Assembly (NCBI GenBank): GCA_935421135.1
Contig: OW285187.1
Coordinates: 620,001 to 684,000 of the forward strand
Direction of reading: 5' to 3'
Source of the DNA: Bugulina stolonifera
Taxonomy: Eukaryota; Bryozoa; Gymnolaemata; Cheilostomatida; Bugulidae
Length of the DNA stretch: 64,000 bases
In this document: in pieces, positions 32,501-44,548 of the stretch
Layout: the number at the start of each line of letters is the position of its first letter
How positions within the stretch are numbered: position 1 is the stretch's first letter
Position numbers and translations under genes: made by a program
The notes under the pieces: generated by a model
Told to the model about the DNA's origin: nothing
Database searches by the model: none
Seen by the model: only the letters and a program-made list of their open reading frames with translations

Positions 32501-35500
32501 GACCTATTCACCGCACTACACGACCTATTCACCGCACTACACGACCTATTCACTGCACTACACGACCTATTCACTGCACTACACGGCCTATTCACGGTAC
32601 TACGTGACCTATTCACTGCACTACACAGCCTATTTAGGGTACTACATGACCTATTCACTGCACTACACGACCTATTCACGGCACTACACGACCTATTCAC
32701 TGCACGACCTATTCACTCCATTACACGATCTATTCACTGCACCACATGACCTATGCACTACACGACCTATTCACTGCACCACATGGCCTATTCACTGCAC
32801 TACACGACCTATTCACTGCACTACACGACCTATTCACTGCACTACATTACCTATTCACTGCACTACATGACCTATTCACTGCACTACACGACCTATTCAC
32901 TGCACTACACGACCTATTCACTGCACTACACGACCTATTCACTGCACAGCATGTCCTATTCACTGCACCACATGACCTATGCACTACACGACCTATTCAC
33001 TGCACAGCATGGCCTATTCACTGCACAGCATGGCCTATTCACTGCACAGCATGGCGTATTCAAAGATAGCGGAAGGAAAAATTGGTTACTCCGTCCCCGT
33101 CTCTAAAACACAAGATTCAGGTGAAATCTCTAAATAGACTTAGTACAACAATTCTTTTTTGAGAAGGAGTAGACTTAGTGCCAGCTTGAAGGCAATATAT
33201 TTAGATCTACAACTTTTGCTATTATTGAAAGTTCTCTTTGCATGTCTAAATACTAATACAAAATAGTGATACAATTCTAATATAGTTATATAAACTATAT
33301 AGGTTACATTAAGTCATACCATTGTTGGACATTTTGCATACCAAAAGTAAGTGATCAACTGGTTTATTTTTATTGTAACAACAATCGGCTGGGACTCCGT
33401 GGTCTAGTGGTTTAGATTGCGGTGAGTACTTCGCACAAAAGTACGTGGCTCGGCCAGGAGGCAGGCCACAGTGTTGGCCATTGCCATGTTTTTTTTCTTT
33501 TTCTGTCCTATTCTTTCTTCTCTTTCAAAATGTAAATACATTTACATGTAAAATTTTTTCACTTAAAAGGTCATGGCACTAATTTTACAGCCATTTCCAT
33601 TAACAAACTGATTCTATTTGGTTTTATCTTTCGCTAACGTACAGTAAAAACAAAACAAAATCATCCTAAAGTTAATATCCAACCTTGTAATGTACTATGT
33701 ACAATGTACATGTACATACAATGTACTACCAATACAGAGTACATGTCTATAGACAATAAACTCAATAAATTAATTCTGTATATTCTAAACTCTAAAGAGA
33801 CGTCACTATACAATAATAGAATTCCCTACACACCGCGTGAATGCATCATGAGTAGATAAATCCAAACATGACGTCACATTGGATTACACATCTCCGATAG
33901 TATACTGTACTCTCACTACTTACTTATCTAGTAACTGAAGGATAGATATAAAGGCATCTGTTCTCTGATCTTCTATATCTTTCTTTAAGCCGACTCGAGT
34001 AAATGGCTGACAAGGTGGACTCATTAGGAGAGTGTTGATAGAGAGGCTGTCCAGTTCTTCAGCCGTCAGAGACTGTGGGGATTATGCAGTGTATTACAAC
34101 ATACCACATATTGCATAGTACTATCACATAATAATACATACTATCATGTTATATTACATACTATCACATTATATTACATACTATCATCTTATATTATATA
34201 CTATCACGTTATATTACATACTGTCACGCTACATTACATACTATCACATTATATTACATACTATCATGTTATATTATATACTATCACGTTATATTACACA
34301 CTATCATGTTATATTATATACTATCACGTTATATTACATACTATCATGTTATATTACACACTATCATGTTATATTACATACTATCATGTTATATTACATA
34401 TACTATCATGTTATATTATATAGTATCATGTTATATTACATAGTATCATGTTATATTACATACTATCATGTTATATTACATACCATCATGTTACATTATA
34501 TACTATCATGTTATATTATATACTATCATGTTATATTATATACTACCATGTTATATTATATATTATCATGTTATATTACATACTATCATGTTATATTACA
34601 TACTATCATGTTATATTATATATTATCATGTTATATTACATACTATCATGTTATATTATATACTATCATACATACCTGTATCTCTCTCTGAGCAAGCATA
34701 TTGTCTGGAAAGTTGTGTTGGTAGACAGCATTGGTTACAGTGTTAATATCAGCAGCACATTTTACTTGAAACTTCACATTTGACTCTACAATGATACCAA
34801 CAAGTGCATCACAGTTATACCATTTACCATATACAATGTAGACCTCAATGCACAGTATATAGCACAGCATATCACAGAGCAGCATAGTCATACATAGCAT
34901 AGTATAACATATCACAGCACAGTATATAGTATATATAGCATATCACAGTATAGCACAGTAGCCTATAATATCACAGCACAGTATATAGTATATATATAGC
35001 ATATCACAGTATACTGTGATATTATAGGCTACTGACAGCGAAAAGTAGAGAGATAGCAGACATGATGAAAAGGCGCAAGATTGACATCCTCTGCCTCCAG
35101 GAGACGAGATGGACAGGTGGGAAATCTGGAGGAAAGGCAAGATTTATCGGAGACTACATCACGGTGGGGAGGGATAAACTAAGAAAAGTTAAGGATTGCA
35201 AGGTAATCCCAGGCGAAAGTGTAGCTACACAACACAGGTTACTAGTGATGGATTTCGTGATTGAGAAGGAAAAGCAGAAGAGGAGAAAGTGAGAGAAACG
35301 AATAAGCTGGTGGAAACTACGGAAAGAGGAAGAAGAACTAGTGCGGAGACTGACAGAGAAGCTGGAAGAAATAGAGGAGAGTGAAAGGTTTGGCTGGGAA
35401 GAAACCTTCCCGATGGTGATTGATACAGCTAGAGAGGTGCTCGGAGAATTAACCCCTGGAAAATATCTTGAGAAGGAATCCATATCACAGCACAGTATAT

Positions 35501-36050
35501 AGTATATATACATTGTAGCATAACACAGTATAGCACAGTAGTCTATAATATCATAGCACAGTAGTCTATAATATCATAGCACAGTAGTCTATAATATCAT
35601 AGCACAGTAGTCTATAATATCATAGCACAGTAGTCTATAATATCATAGCACAGTAGTCTATAATATCATAGCACAGTAGTCTATAATATCATAGCACAGT
35701 AGTCTATAATATCATAGCACAGTAGTCTATAATATCATAGCACAGTAGTCTATAATATCATAGCACAGTAGTCTATAATATCATAGCACAGTGGTCTATA
35801 ATATCATAGCACAGTAGTCTATAATATCATAGCACAGTAGTCTATAATATCATAGCACAGTAGTCTATAATATCATAGCACAGTAGTCTATAATATCATA
35901 GCACAGTAGTCTATAATATCATAGCACAGTAGTCTATAATATCATAGCACAGTATTTAGTACACACATACATTGTACCTTTTAATGCCCAATGCATGCCT
36001 CCTATACCACAGAATAACTCGAGGACATTCAGCTTGTCTGTGGACTCCAT
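29592..36050 (-). CDS. TRDMT1: tRNA (cytosine-5) methyltransferase TRDMT1/DNMT2, seven exons
   Basis: Minus-strand exons 36050-35978, 34785-34676, 34072-33924, 31847-31622, 31498-31194, 30144-30014 and 29704-29592 join in frame to 368 aa (human 391). The family methylates C38 of tRNA-Asp and some other tRNAs using a DNA-methyltransferase fold and SAM. Seen: motif I ELFCGIGGMHWAL (residues 11-23), the catalytic loop SPPCQPFTRVG with Cys82, motif VI ENVKGFE (122-128), NSRLRYY, the DNMT2-specific CFTK segment, RYGHYYVGSGSFL, LRYFTPQEVAKLMCFP, and QRYRALGNSLNVYVV. All catalytic motifs are intact. Almost every intron carries a tandem array; intron 1 also holds a LINE fragment and intron 5 a solo LTR. 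Exon 1 begins right beside a broken gypsy Gag, so the promoter probably overlaps transposon sequence. Confidence 0.97.
29820..30022 (-). repeat. 40-bp splice-junction array after TRDMT1 exon 6
   Basis: About five copies of a 40-bp unit. On the minus strand each unit has TGCACTTCCCTCAACAGTTTG followed by GTAAGTGTAA (one copy reads ATAAGT). The authentic exon-6 end is TGCTTCCCTCACCAATTTA|GTAAGT, so the array repeats the exon end plus its donor. The unit is not a multiple of three. Confidence 0.95.
30215..31132 (-). mobile_element. Solo LTR, 918 bp, in TRDMT1 intron 5
   Basis: Begins TGTGGTGAAA and ends ACATTACA, with a 4-bp duplication GTAT on each side (30211-30214, 31133-31136). Inside, a TATA-like GTATATAAGG lies near 30667 and AATAAA near 31112, in the plus direction. 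No internal domain is left, consistent with LTR-LTR recombination. It split two copies of a 54-bp duplication anchored on the exon-5 donor. Element strand is uncertain: the TATA and AATAAA favour plus. Confidence 0.7.
31905..33060. repeat. 21-bp minisatellite (CCTATTCACTGCACTACACG A)
   Basis: About 55 copies of a 21-bp unit in TRDMT1 intron 3. The unit is seven codons, so long ORFs appear in several frames on both strands (for example MNRSCSAV and TYSLHYT repeats); these are artefacts. Confidence 0.98.
33390..33500 (+). other. Possible tRNA-derived SINE head
   Basis: TGGTCTAGTGGTTTA resembles a Pol III A-box, and a T8 run lies about 90 bp downstream. A clear B-box (GGTTCGANTCC) is missing, so this is weak. 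Confidence 0.3.
34083..34672. repeat. 20-bp array running up to the TRDMT1 exon-2 donor
   Basis: About 29 copies of ATACTATCATGTTATATTAC. On the minus strand the array starts at the donor itself (CAG|GTATGTATGATAG). Confidence 0.97.
35040..35480 (+). pseudogene. LINE endonuclease fragment (RTE-like), broken
   Basis: MMKRRKIDILCLQETRW is the start of a LINE-type endonuclease domain; GYxxxYSG and later catalytic parts are deleted. After a stop near 35291, the frame shifts to KLEEIEESERFGWEETFP, a typical coiled region of such ORFs. Both ends abut repeats with CATATCACAG words in TRDMT1 intron 1. Confidence 0.75.
35530..35952. repeat. 23-bp minisatellite in TRDMT1 intron 1
   Basis: About 18 near-perfect copies of TAGTCTATAATATCATAGCA plus CAG. 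It ends about 25 bp from the exon-1 donor at 35978. Confidence 0.97.
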
Positions 36051-36199
36051 CTCTGTACCCTACAGTAGACAACAATACACATTGTATGTGTAATATACAT
36101 GTACATAATAATCACCTGAATGGTGATATTATGTGCCCATTACTGCTTAACCAGTGTCTAGTTCCATCACTACTGTAAAGCTGATAGTCACCACATACG

Positions 36200-37495
36200 C
36201 TCCACCCCTTTGAACCTTTGAACTTTGTATACAAACTGGTCCACTTTCAGCTGCGCATGTATCCTCAACCTCTAAATGTTTTACCCTCTGGTCAGTACAC
36301 ACTCTCATCAAATGTCCTTTCTTACCACACTTGTTACAACTCAGCTCACTGTATCTGCACTGAGCTCACTGTATCTGCAGCGAGCGACGATATACCCTTA
36401 TTTACCACAACAATCACATTCCACATTCCTGAAGCCTTGTCTAAACATTGTTCGACCAATTTTGTTCAAACTCCCTGGAGCACCAGCTTCAGCTATATCA
36501 GAAGTACTCTCGTCTGTCACCTCTAGTTCTATTGCATTTGCTATGCTCACTGCTTATTCAAGTGTAAGATCTTTTTCCCTCAACAACCCCTTTTGAATGC
36601 TTCCACTTTGTGGCAGACCATACACAAATGCCAGCAGTAAGGTATCATTTAAAAATGCTCCAAATAATCACGGTGTTGCTAGCTTGCGTAATCACAATAA
36701 ATAGTCATTCATTGACTTTTCCGGTTTCTCGGAAGCTTTCATAAATGTAAACCTCAATGCAATCAATGGAGGTGCTGACTTGAGATATTTAATCTGAGCA
36801 TCCTTCAACTGTTGCAGAGTTTCCTCCTTTGGAACTTTCAACAAATCTCAGCACCAACTGAGCTAAGCAACACTGCACATTCTTGTTGTCCTATTATCAA
36901 CTAAATTTATCCCTTTAATTCTTATAGCTATTACTCTTTGAAGCTCTAGTCATACAGCCTTTTTATCAGGGCTCTCAAGTTGCTCAGTCAAAAAATCCGA
37001 GCAGATGTACAATGTACTACAGCTGCAGTGTGAGCAGTGTAGCAGTATTACTCTATTAGCAATTGGTCACCTACATGTACATATCTATTGCTCTACAGAG
37101 TTAGTCTAAGTAGTTTCTCACAGCCTAATAATCCCAGTACACACATATAATTCAGTCCTTACTCTTGGAAGGTAATAGAATTAGTAGCTTTTTCCTAAGA
37201 ATTCCTAAGTAACTCGCAAGCTGTGAGATAAACTGAAGATTAATTTGAAGATTGTAAAGCATTTCAATTCAAAATATAGTTAATGTGAGAAAATCTCCCG
37301 AAATCCGAGCAGATCATTAATAATGGAAAACCTCCCGAGCTCTCCGAGCAAGCACTGGAAATTCGAACTGCTTGGGAAAAATCTGAGAACTTCAGAGCCC
37401 TGTTTTTATCCATCCAGTAATCCCAGTATTGTACATAAGAGTAGCCTTTGAGGCTTACGTGGAGTTCCGTGGATATTGTAGTGGATTTTAGCAAA
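36200..37495 (-). pseudogene. Ty3/gypsy-type Gag remnant split by a MITE
   Basis: On the minus strand, 36960-36236 reads as Gag with internal stops: a capsid-like segment (LLLAFVYGLPQSGSIQKGLL), a diverged first zinc knuckle in which the His is Tyr and a stop interrupts, and an intact second CCHC knuckle (CNKCGKKGHLMRVC). The upstream part continues at 37403-37495 beyond the inserted MITE. No protease or polymerase is seen. It is a dead element adjoining the first TRDMT1 exon. Confidence 0.8.
36967..37402. mobile_element. MITE family A, copy 2 (436 bp, reverse orientation)
   Basis: Left end CAGGGCTCTCAAGTTGCTC, right end ACTTCAGAGCCCTG (one mismatch in the TIR), with a 7-bp duplication TTTTTAT (36960-36966 and 37403-37409). 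Its left end matches the right end of copy 1 at 4895-5339, so the two copies are inverted relative to each other. Confidence 0.9.
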
Positions 37496-39060
37496 AAAGT
37501 CTCCCACCGTGTCCCTCGACAACTCCCTAGAGTTGTATAGACACTTTGGCAACGGCTCCCGCGTAAGTATCATTGTAATCTCATACCTACATGTAAGTGC
37601 TCAAACAGCAGAACTCCAGGACCGAAGAGGTATGCCTCATATGGGGCAGGAGTGGTGCATGGTTCGGCCAGTGTTCGATGGGTATGGACCAGGGGATCAT
37701 TTCATAGTTTGGCGGTGCAGATTGTTATGACCTGCCATTTGGAAAAATTAAGAATATATTTATTAGCTTTTCTAGCATTGATTACGATTATATGATTATT
37801 ATTGTTGTGGATGTGTCCCAGACGGCCCAAGGTCTGTACACAAGCCACGACGACTTGTAGGTGCAGATGCAGAGAACGGCTACCTAGCCAAAACAACCTC
37901 TTTCTAGCGTATGTACAACATGTAGTGTTCAAGTATCAATTGATCAATGCACCAATATAACTCATATAGGATATAAGTGTATGTATGATGTATTGAGTGA
38001 ACTTGACAGCACGAAGGTATACAAGAGATTGCAAAGTACAACAAGAATCAGGCTCCTTATATAGCTGAAGGAGGCAAAGGAAAATACTAGACAAAGAAAA
38101 CCACTAGTTCCGGTGTTAGGCCGTTTTTACAATAGTAAGCCGTTCACAATAGTAGGTCGTTTACATAAGGTCGTTCAAATAACAATAAAGTCATTCATGG
38201 CAGAAACGGCCAGTAATCAAACACTATAATTAGCTACAGAAATGGTTACATAATCATATACATTACTAAGGATTATGTAATAAGCTAAGCACTTACAAGA
38301 TACTATTTAGAATACAGCAAGGACGACTATAATGGTAGACTAATATATAATAACATAAAGGGCTCGACGGCCTTAAGGGTCGTCGGCTAGCAAACAGATT
38401 GGGGTCGTCCATTACATTATTATTATATATCATTTTTCCTCTGATGATGACATTTGGGTCAATGTCGAAATATTGGGAATAAATTTAACAAATCTTATAA
38501 TGCGCCTTGTTCTAATGTTTGCCGTAGTAACTATTGATAATAATTATAAAACAATACAGGAAGACTAGAATAAGAATTAAAAAAATAATAAAAAAAGTTA
38601 TCTTATCTAATCTTTAATCTTATGTTCATGTTATTCTAAACTAAACTAGAGCGTGTTCTCGTGCATTAACGCACGTATATGCGATCTTGGTGAAAAAATT
38701 AAAAACCCAACAAATTAATTTATTTGCAAATTGATATTTCACCTGTAAATTTTGTACAAATTATGAAATAATGAAAATAAAAATAAGGGATCTTTCTTCA
38801 TAAATGAAGCGGAAACCCACGATAACGGGGATGACTTTACACGCTGTTACTAGTGTGGGCCAATGACCACTGTGTATTGGCGCTCTTGTCCAATCATCGT
38901 CTCGTCCGGCATATCCATATTTACACTCGGAACATGGTGCTTCCAAAAATGGATCAGCTTCAACATATTATTTATATTTATATTATCATGTTGTTGTAAA
39001 ACGTACAAATACAATGATATTAATCAGCATGAGCTCCAACACACGTTTTAAATAAACCTT
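37496..39060. other. Non-coding, repeat-derived region
   Basis: No gene recognised. It has CCGTTTTTACAATAG-like and GTCGTT words near 38125-38200, and GGGCTCGACGGCC-type GC patches near 38340-38400, typical of LTR or promoter remnants. A structured motif copy lies at 38441. Confidence 0.5.
38441..38525 (+). other. Dispersed structured motif, copy B
   Basis: The core 38441-38470 is CTGATGATGACATTTGGGTC then AATGTCGAAA; GACATT pairs perfectly with AATGTC. AATAAA and TAATGCGCCTTGTTCTAATG follow, as in the other two copies. Confidence 0.6.
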
Positions 39061-39185
39061 CATCGCCCACTTGAAAGTAACTCGGCTCCATTTCTGAGAT
39101 TGCAAAATCTGGTGCTAGGACGCACGGATTACTGCAAATACTTGGGAGTGGCACTACAGTCAGACTTGAAGTTCACCAACCATAT
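39061..39185 (+). pseudogene. LINE 3' fragment, left half (split by an LTR element)
   Basis: Encodes RTDYCKYLGVALQSDLKFTNHI, the conserved region after the reverse-transcriptase palm in CR1/Jockey elements. It continues after the LTR element at 40971. A related sequence (LDVTLQSGLTHM) is at 11700. Confidence 0.8.
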
Positions 39186-39483
39186 TGTGGTAGATTCTAG
39201 AAGTGTTTTTGCAAGCTGGTATTGTAATTGTAAGGCTAGGGAAGCTGTTGCTTTTTTACCTATATAATAGGAGTTAGCTACATGTAGCTCTAGCTGCATG
39301 TAGCTATTTTAGATACTTATATATAAGGGATTTTTATATACAGTAGAGAGAGGTAGAGTAGAGTAAGTAGAGAGAAAGTGGAAGAGAAGTTGAAGTGTTA
39401 ATAAAAGTTAGATCTGCAAGTGTCTAGACGACCCAGAAAAGGTTTATGGAATGACAGTTGAATGAACAGTAGAATCCATAACA
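39186..39483 (+). repeat. Left LTR
   Basis: 298 bp with TATATAA-type promoter word and AATAAA near 39402. Partner LTR at 40669. Confidence 0.93.
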
Positions 39484-40668
39484 TTGGTGGCAGCAGTGGG
39501 ATTTCGGTCTAAACACTCTAACTGCTCAACACTTACAACGGACAGTCATGCTTAGATGGATAGGGTAGACTATCTTGTAAGAGTCCAGCGTGAGCATGGT
39601 GTTTATGCCATAGCCTATCAAGCTGTGTATAGCTCATCAAGATCTACGCCTAGGAGTAGTGAGCCAGGAAGCTGGAGGATACTTTCTCTCTAACACTTAC
39701 AACTCGTATTACACCGACTGACTCAGAAAGTCATGCTAAGATGGATAGGGTAGACTATCTTGTAAGAGTCCAGCATGAGCATGGTTTTTATGCCATAGCC
39801 TATCAAGCTGTGTATAGCTCATCAGGATCTACACCTAGGAGTAGTGAGCCAGGAAGCTGGAGGATACTTTCTCTCTAATGACAATTGGATAGAAATTATT
39901 GTGTTATGTATTCATTTTAGTTTTTGTAATTATTTTAATTGCATGAGTACTGTTTGTTGGTGCCTGTTATATCTCGTCGTTCAGATGGTGTATCCAGAAT
40001 CTACGGTAGAATGGTATAATGCAACCTATAGGAGCCTCTAACCTTCTATTTGTGGAATCTATGCTACTAACATCGAAGTGAGCACAGGTGTGATGTTGAA
40101 ACAGATTGAGGAGACACGAGAATTACTTGTATCTACTAATGGTGCTAAAGACAAAACAGGACAATGGTATAAAAACGAAGATTTCTAACTAAGGAGTACT
40201 TGTCTGTTGCCTACTACATATTGATGTTCAGCTGGCATATCCAAAGTCTACTGTAGCTTAACACGGTTTAATGCAACCTATAGGAGCCTCTAAACCTCTG
40301 CTTGGTTAGACTGATACTGCTTGCATTGAAGAGAGCACTGGTGTGATGTTCAGATGGTGTATCCAGTGTCTACTGTAGAATGGTATAATGCAACCTATAG
40401 GAGCCTCTAACCTTCTATTTGTGGGACGTATACTACTAACATCGGAGTGAGCACAGGTGTGATGTCCAGAATATTGAGGAGGCAAAGGAATATCTTTGTA
40501 TCTGCTACCGCTGATGCTAAAGACCAGACAAGACAATAGTGTAGAAACTAAGTTTTAAAACTAATGGACATATACTAAAACTTTCTTCTACTTTTTATGA
40601 TCAGGTTATCCATTGTGTTTATCGATGTAGGTGTAGGTAATACCCACACCTCATCTAGGAGGGGAGAA

Positions 40669-40966
40669 TGTGGTAGATTCTAGAAGTGTTTTTGCAAGCT
40701 GGTATTGTAATTGTAAGGCTAGGGAAGCTGTTGCTTTTTTACCTATATAATAGGAGTTAGCTACATGTAGCTCTAGCTGCATGTAGCTATTTTAGATACT
40801 TATATATAAGGGATTTTTATGTACAGTAGAGAGAGGTAGAGTAGAGTAAGTAGAGAGAAAGTGGAAGAGAAGTTGAAGTGTTAATAAAAGTTAGATCTGC
40901 AAGTGTCTAGACGACCCAGAAAAGGTTTATGGAATGACAGTTGAATGAACAGTAGAATCCATAACA
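40669..40966 (+). repeat. Right LTR
   Basis: 298 bp, nearly identical to the left LTR; preceded by the polypurine tract. Confidence 0.93.
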
Positions 40967-40970
40967 ATAT

Positions 40971-41455
40971 AGCCAACAAAAATCTGCAAAGCCAGAAAGC
41001 AAGTTGGGAAGATCAGGAGAGCTCTCTACTGGGCACCTGAGTAAGCTACGTTAATAGCTTACAGATCGCTCTGCCCTCCTCATCTAGAATATACTTCCTG
41101 CACTTGGGATCCCTCTACAAATAAAGAGATCGAGGCACTAGAGATGGTGCAAAACCAAGGTGTGAATATGATCTGTGGCATCAAAGGAAGGACACCAAAG
41201 AGAAACTTCACCTCCAACAACTGGACATCCATCCGACGTAAAGCTTCTGCTAGATATACTGTCAAGAGAAGAAGCCCGTCCTGCTCTTTGTCATGTGCAT
41301 CATATGATGAAATTATGGATCAGCCTCAGACAAAAGTTCAGACTAGATCACAGTGTAGAAACGCACCACAGTCTATTGGAGCCACTGGGAACTGTTTTCA
41401 TAACAGCTTTCTACCCCACACAATACGAAACCTCAAAAAAGGATGAACATTAGCA
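40971..41455 (+). pseudogene. LINE 3' fragment, right half
   Basis: Continues the RT C-terminal region: CPPHLEYTSCTWDPSTNKE, IEALEMVQNQGVNMICGIKG, in shifted frames. Together with 39061-39185 it is one LINE copy split by the LTR element. Confidence 0.8.
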
Positions 41456-43779
41456 GAAGACCAATACAACTAATGCTGAAATGCTACATGGGTATCCACT
41501 TATACCTGCTCTGGAGCCAAATGCCTTACCCATAAGATGGTATTATCATTATGGAAAAAATATTCTTATGATAATTTATGTACAAAAATTGAGGCACGCC
41601 CCTTCTGCCCCCTAGACGGTCTAGCGTAATGTCGTCATTGATGTAAGTTGATGTAAGTGTCCTCAGGCTCAAGCTTCTACATGTATCTAATAAATATCTA
41701 GACTAAAAAGGGGCAAGGGCCCTGGTCTGGATGGATCAGATTTCGAAAGGTTACGTGACAAATTGTCTGTTTAGATTCCCAAAAATGGAATACAATATAC
41801 GGGATATAAAATAAAATAATAGAATTTTTTTATAGTTGAAAAATAACCTTCCACTTTTGAAATTTAAGTTGGCAAACACAGGCCGGTGGCCATTTTCCTG
41901 ACCAACATGTGCTGTAGTAGAAGCCATTCTTTTTATCGCTATATTAAAAAATAAGAGTTCATCATCATGCACTGTGGCGGTAAATCGTTAGAACATATTG
42001 TTGTGTTGGCTGGGTAGCTGGGGCGCAGCCACATGACATGTGACCAGAGCAAGGCCAACCCGGCAGATGCTGACTACATGCACTTATTGCCTAGCCTTAT
42101 GCTCTGTTGGAGAGAGGACTTCACACTCGGTCTGGTTGATGGTGGAGTGTGACCTGCAATCACTCGTCGACATTAGCAGAGGGAGTGATTGGAAGAATTC
42201 CATACTAGCATACAGGGGGCATGGCTCCTGTACTCCACTCAGGGCAGCATGGATCTGAGACCAGCGTCCCTACAGCATAGTAAAAATGGCACTTGTTATA
42301 AAGTGGATCTATGGGCCTTAGTAACATTCCTGGGTAATCTTAGTACTGTGCATGGAATCCAAGTCCAGATAGACGCTTGTGAACAAACTGTTAGCCTAAA
42401 CAGTACAAGGCTGCGTATATAGCCTAAAGTAATAAATGTCACTTTATTGGCAGCTCCCAACCAACTGAGACAAATAGTGGGAAATGAGCCTGAAGATCCA
42501 CCGTCTATGCCACAACAGACCACATGCATTCGGGTTCCCAGTGCACATTGTGGACTAGGAACTATAACACACCCAGTACTGCAGTGGAGCGCGCAGAAGA
42601 GGAGACACTGTTCAAGAGTTTATTTATGGCTGAACTTCAACTGAAAATTACTGCCCTTGTGTAAGCTGTTAGCACCTTCCACCTGATGCGGGTCATGTGT
42701 GGGAGCAGCCCTATACATATCTCTAAAACACATAATAGCCATTTTTTAACCTCAGCAAGGCTTTTGATTTAGTAGCACATCAATGCAAGCAAAAATTATT
42801 GTACCATTAATTTAATAATATAGATGTAGTAGTTATAATTGTATTTAAATTACTCATGGTTTTGTTACATTATTTGGCATGCTCCCTGCGCATAATGATA
42901 ATATAATATTATTGTTATGAATATGATAAATATAATAAATTGAAATAAAACTTGGTAATGAAATTGAATAGAAAGTGAAATGGCATTATTAGTTGTTATA
43001 GTTACAATAATAATATTGTTATTGTTATCAATATTTTGATTTACGTTAACTGACACCTCTATTTGTCACAAATTTTAAATTTAAATTACCAACATTGAAC
43101 ATAACCAAGTTTTGGTCGTCTCATTTGGTTTAGTGAAAATAAACTGAATCTCTGCCATAGGCTGCTGAGGGTTACTTGCTACTACAAAAATGCAACAATC
43201 AAAAGACATTATTGCAGATGTCATAGTACTCTTACAGTAGCTCAACCCAAGAACTCTTCAACTCCAGTGACTTGGAGACCACTTGTCAGGCAGTTTGAAT
43301 TCTTGCACGGTTTTTTATTTTGATAGAGACCTATACAGATTTTTGATTCACTATGAAATTTGATGAAAAGCCAGCCAGTTCAAATTTTTCTATCAAAGTT
43401 TTGGTGCAAATCACCCCAAAACTCTTACCCAAACTCCAGTTACATTCAAGTTGAATGCCGTTGTGCAACTAGCTGCACTAGCAGCTGTTGGTGCAGCAAC
43501 GCTGGAAGCCTCCCAAGGGGTATGTGCCAAAGTATTTTGCAGCCTTTTTGACGACTTCTTAGGGCCATTGATCAGTCCACATTCTTGACCAATTATAATC
43601 ACACAAAGAATTTAGCAATAGAAGATTGGATTTAGTGGATGATAAGATACACCTATAGTTTTACTCTTCAATAAATATTAGTCATGATTCAAGTGATGGT
43701 GATCATGAACCGCTTGTGGTAAATTGCAGTTGGAACCTTCTGTTGCTTTAAAGGGCAAAGCAACTTTCAAATAGCATTA
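41456..43779. other. Non-coding region with LINE crumbs
   Basis: No intact gene. LSKAFDLVAH near 42752 is the RT motif A of another LINE, and RLDLVDDK...SDGDHEP near 43630-43725 resembles a LINE endonuclease end. The rest is AT-rich and unassigned. Confidence 0.5.
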
Positions 43780-44269
43780 CAGTGGAACTTGAATAACTCG
43801 GCCTCAGTATAACTCAGATAATTGGATAACTCAGCCTCCCCCATAAGGTCCCTGGGCAATGATAATTGGCTTTTGATAACTCGGAGCTCACTGCTGTAAC
43901 TCAAACAGCTTTTTTTGCAGGCCAGGCTCTGAATAGTAGTTAACTCCCGGTTAGAATGAAGCCACCCAGTAAACGTCTTGTGATTATTATATCTTATAGC
44001 TTTTGGGCTAAATTAGAGCATTTCTGTTTTAGTAATAAAAAGCTGCCATGAATCAAAGCAAAGTTGTGTTGCTTCACTACTATACAAAACCAACCATTTT
44101 AATTGAAAAACACACATACATGTACATATGTATGTACATACATACATGATTGTATTCCTAAGTGACTGTACAGAAATGATATTGTCATTATGATCACCTA
44201 ACTCAGACTTTTCATAACTCAGACCATTTTTGCTGGTCCGCTCAAGTCTGAGTTATCCAAGTTCTACGG
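43780..44269. mobile_element. Pogo/mariner-like MITE, copy 1 (490 bp)
   Basis: Ends CAGTGGAACTTGAATAACTC and GAGTTATCCAAGTTCTACGG (inverted), flanked by TA (43778-43779 and 44270-44271). Iterated ATAACTCAG words fill both arms. No transposase. Confidence 0.85.
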
Positions 44270-44324
44270 TATTTACTTTGTATCTACTAATATTTTCAGT
44301 GATAAAATGCGAATGTTAAAATGT

Positions 44325-44548
44325 GTTACATACTCAATTGTAACCATAGTCAATTGTAACCATAGTGTAGCATAGTCAGTTGTAGCCATAGTGTACCATA
44401 GTCAATTGTAGTCATAGTGACCATAGTGACCATAGTGTACCATAGTCAATTGTAACCATAGTGACCATAGTGTACCATAGTCAATTGTAACCATAGTGTA
44501 CCATAGTCAATTGTAACCATAGTGACCATAGTGTACCATAGTCAATTG
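44325..44548. repeat. Array of ACCATAGTGTACCATAGTCA units
   Basis: Irregular units combining CCATAGTGACCATAG and GTCAATTGTAA; about eight copies, upstream of PGAM. Confidence 0.9.

Larger units (their letters stand above)
39186..40966 (+). mobile_element. Non-autonomous LTR retrotransposon with paired 298-bp LTRs
   Basis: Two 298-bp LTRs (39186-39483 and 40669-40966) start TGTGGTAGATT, end CCATAACA and appear to differ at about one base, so the insertion is recent. A 4-bp duplication ATAT flanks it. TTGGTGGCAGCAGTGGGA after the left LTR looks like a primer-binding site and AGGAGGGGAGAA before the right LTR is the polypurine tract. The 1.2-kb interior has no Gag or Pol; it contains an internal duplication of about 150 bp (near 39545 and 39725) and repeated CCTATAGGAGCCTCTAA segments. 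It must borrow enzymes from another element. Confidence 0.93.

Noticed and set aside
31893..33106. Repeat ORFs on both strands (SCSAVNR, TYSLHYT, LFTALHD)
   Set aside because: 21-bp minisatellite; open in several frames on both strands, inside TRDMT1 intron 3.
33390..33500. Functional tRNA-Glu gene
   Set aside because: A-box-like word only; no T-arm or acceptor pairing. Kept as a weak SINE-head candidate.
41751..42644. Several 65-77-aa ORFs on both strands
   Set aside because: Short, unrelated to each other, in a transposon-crumb region with no conserved motif.
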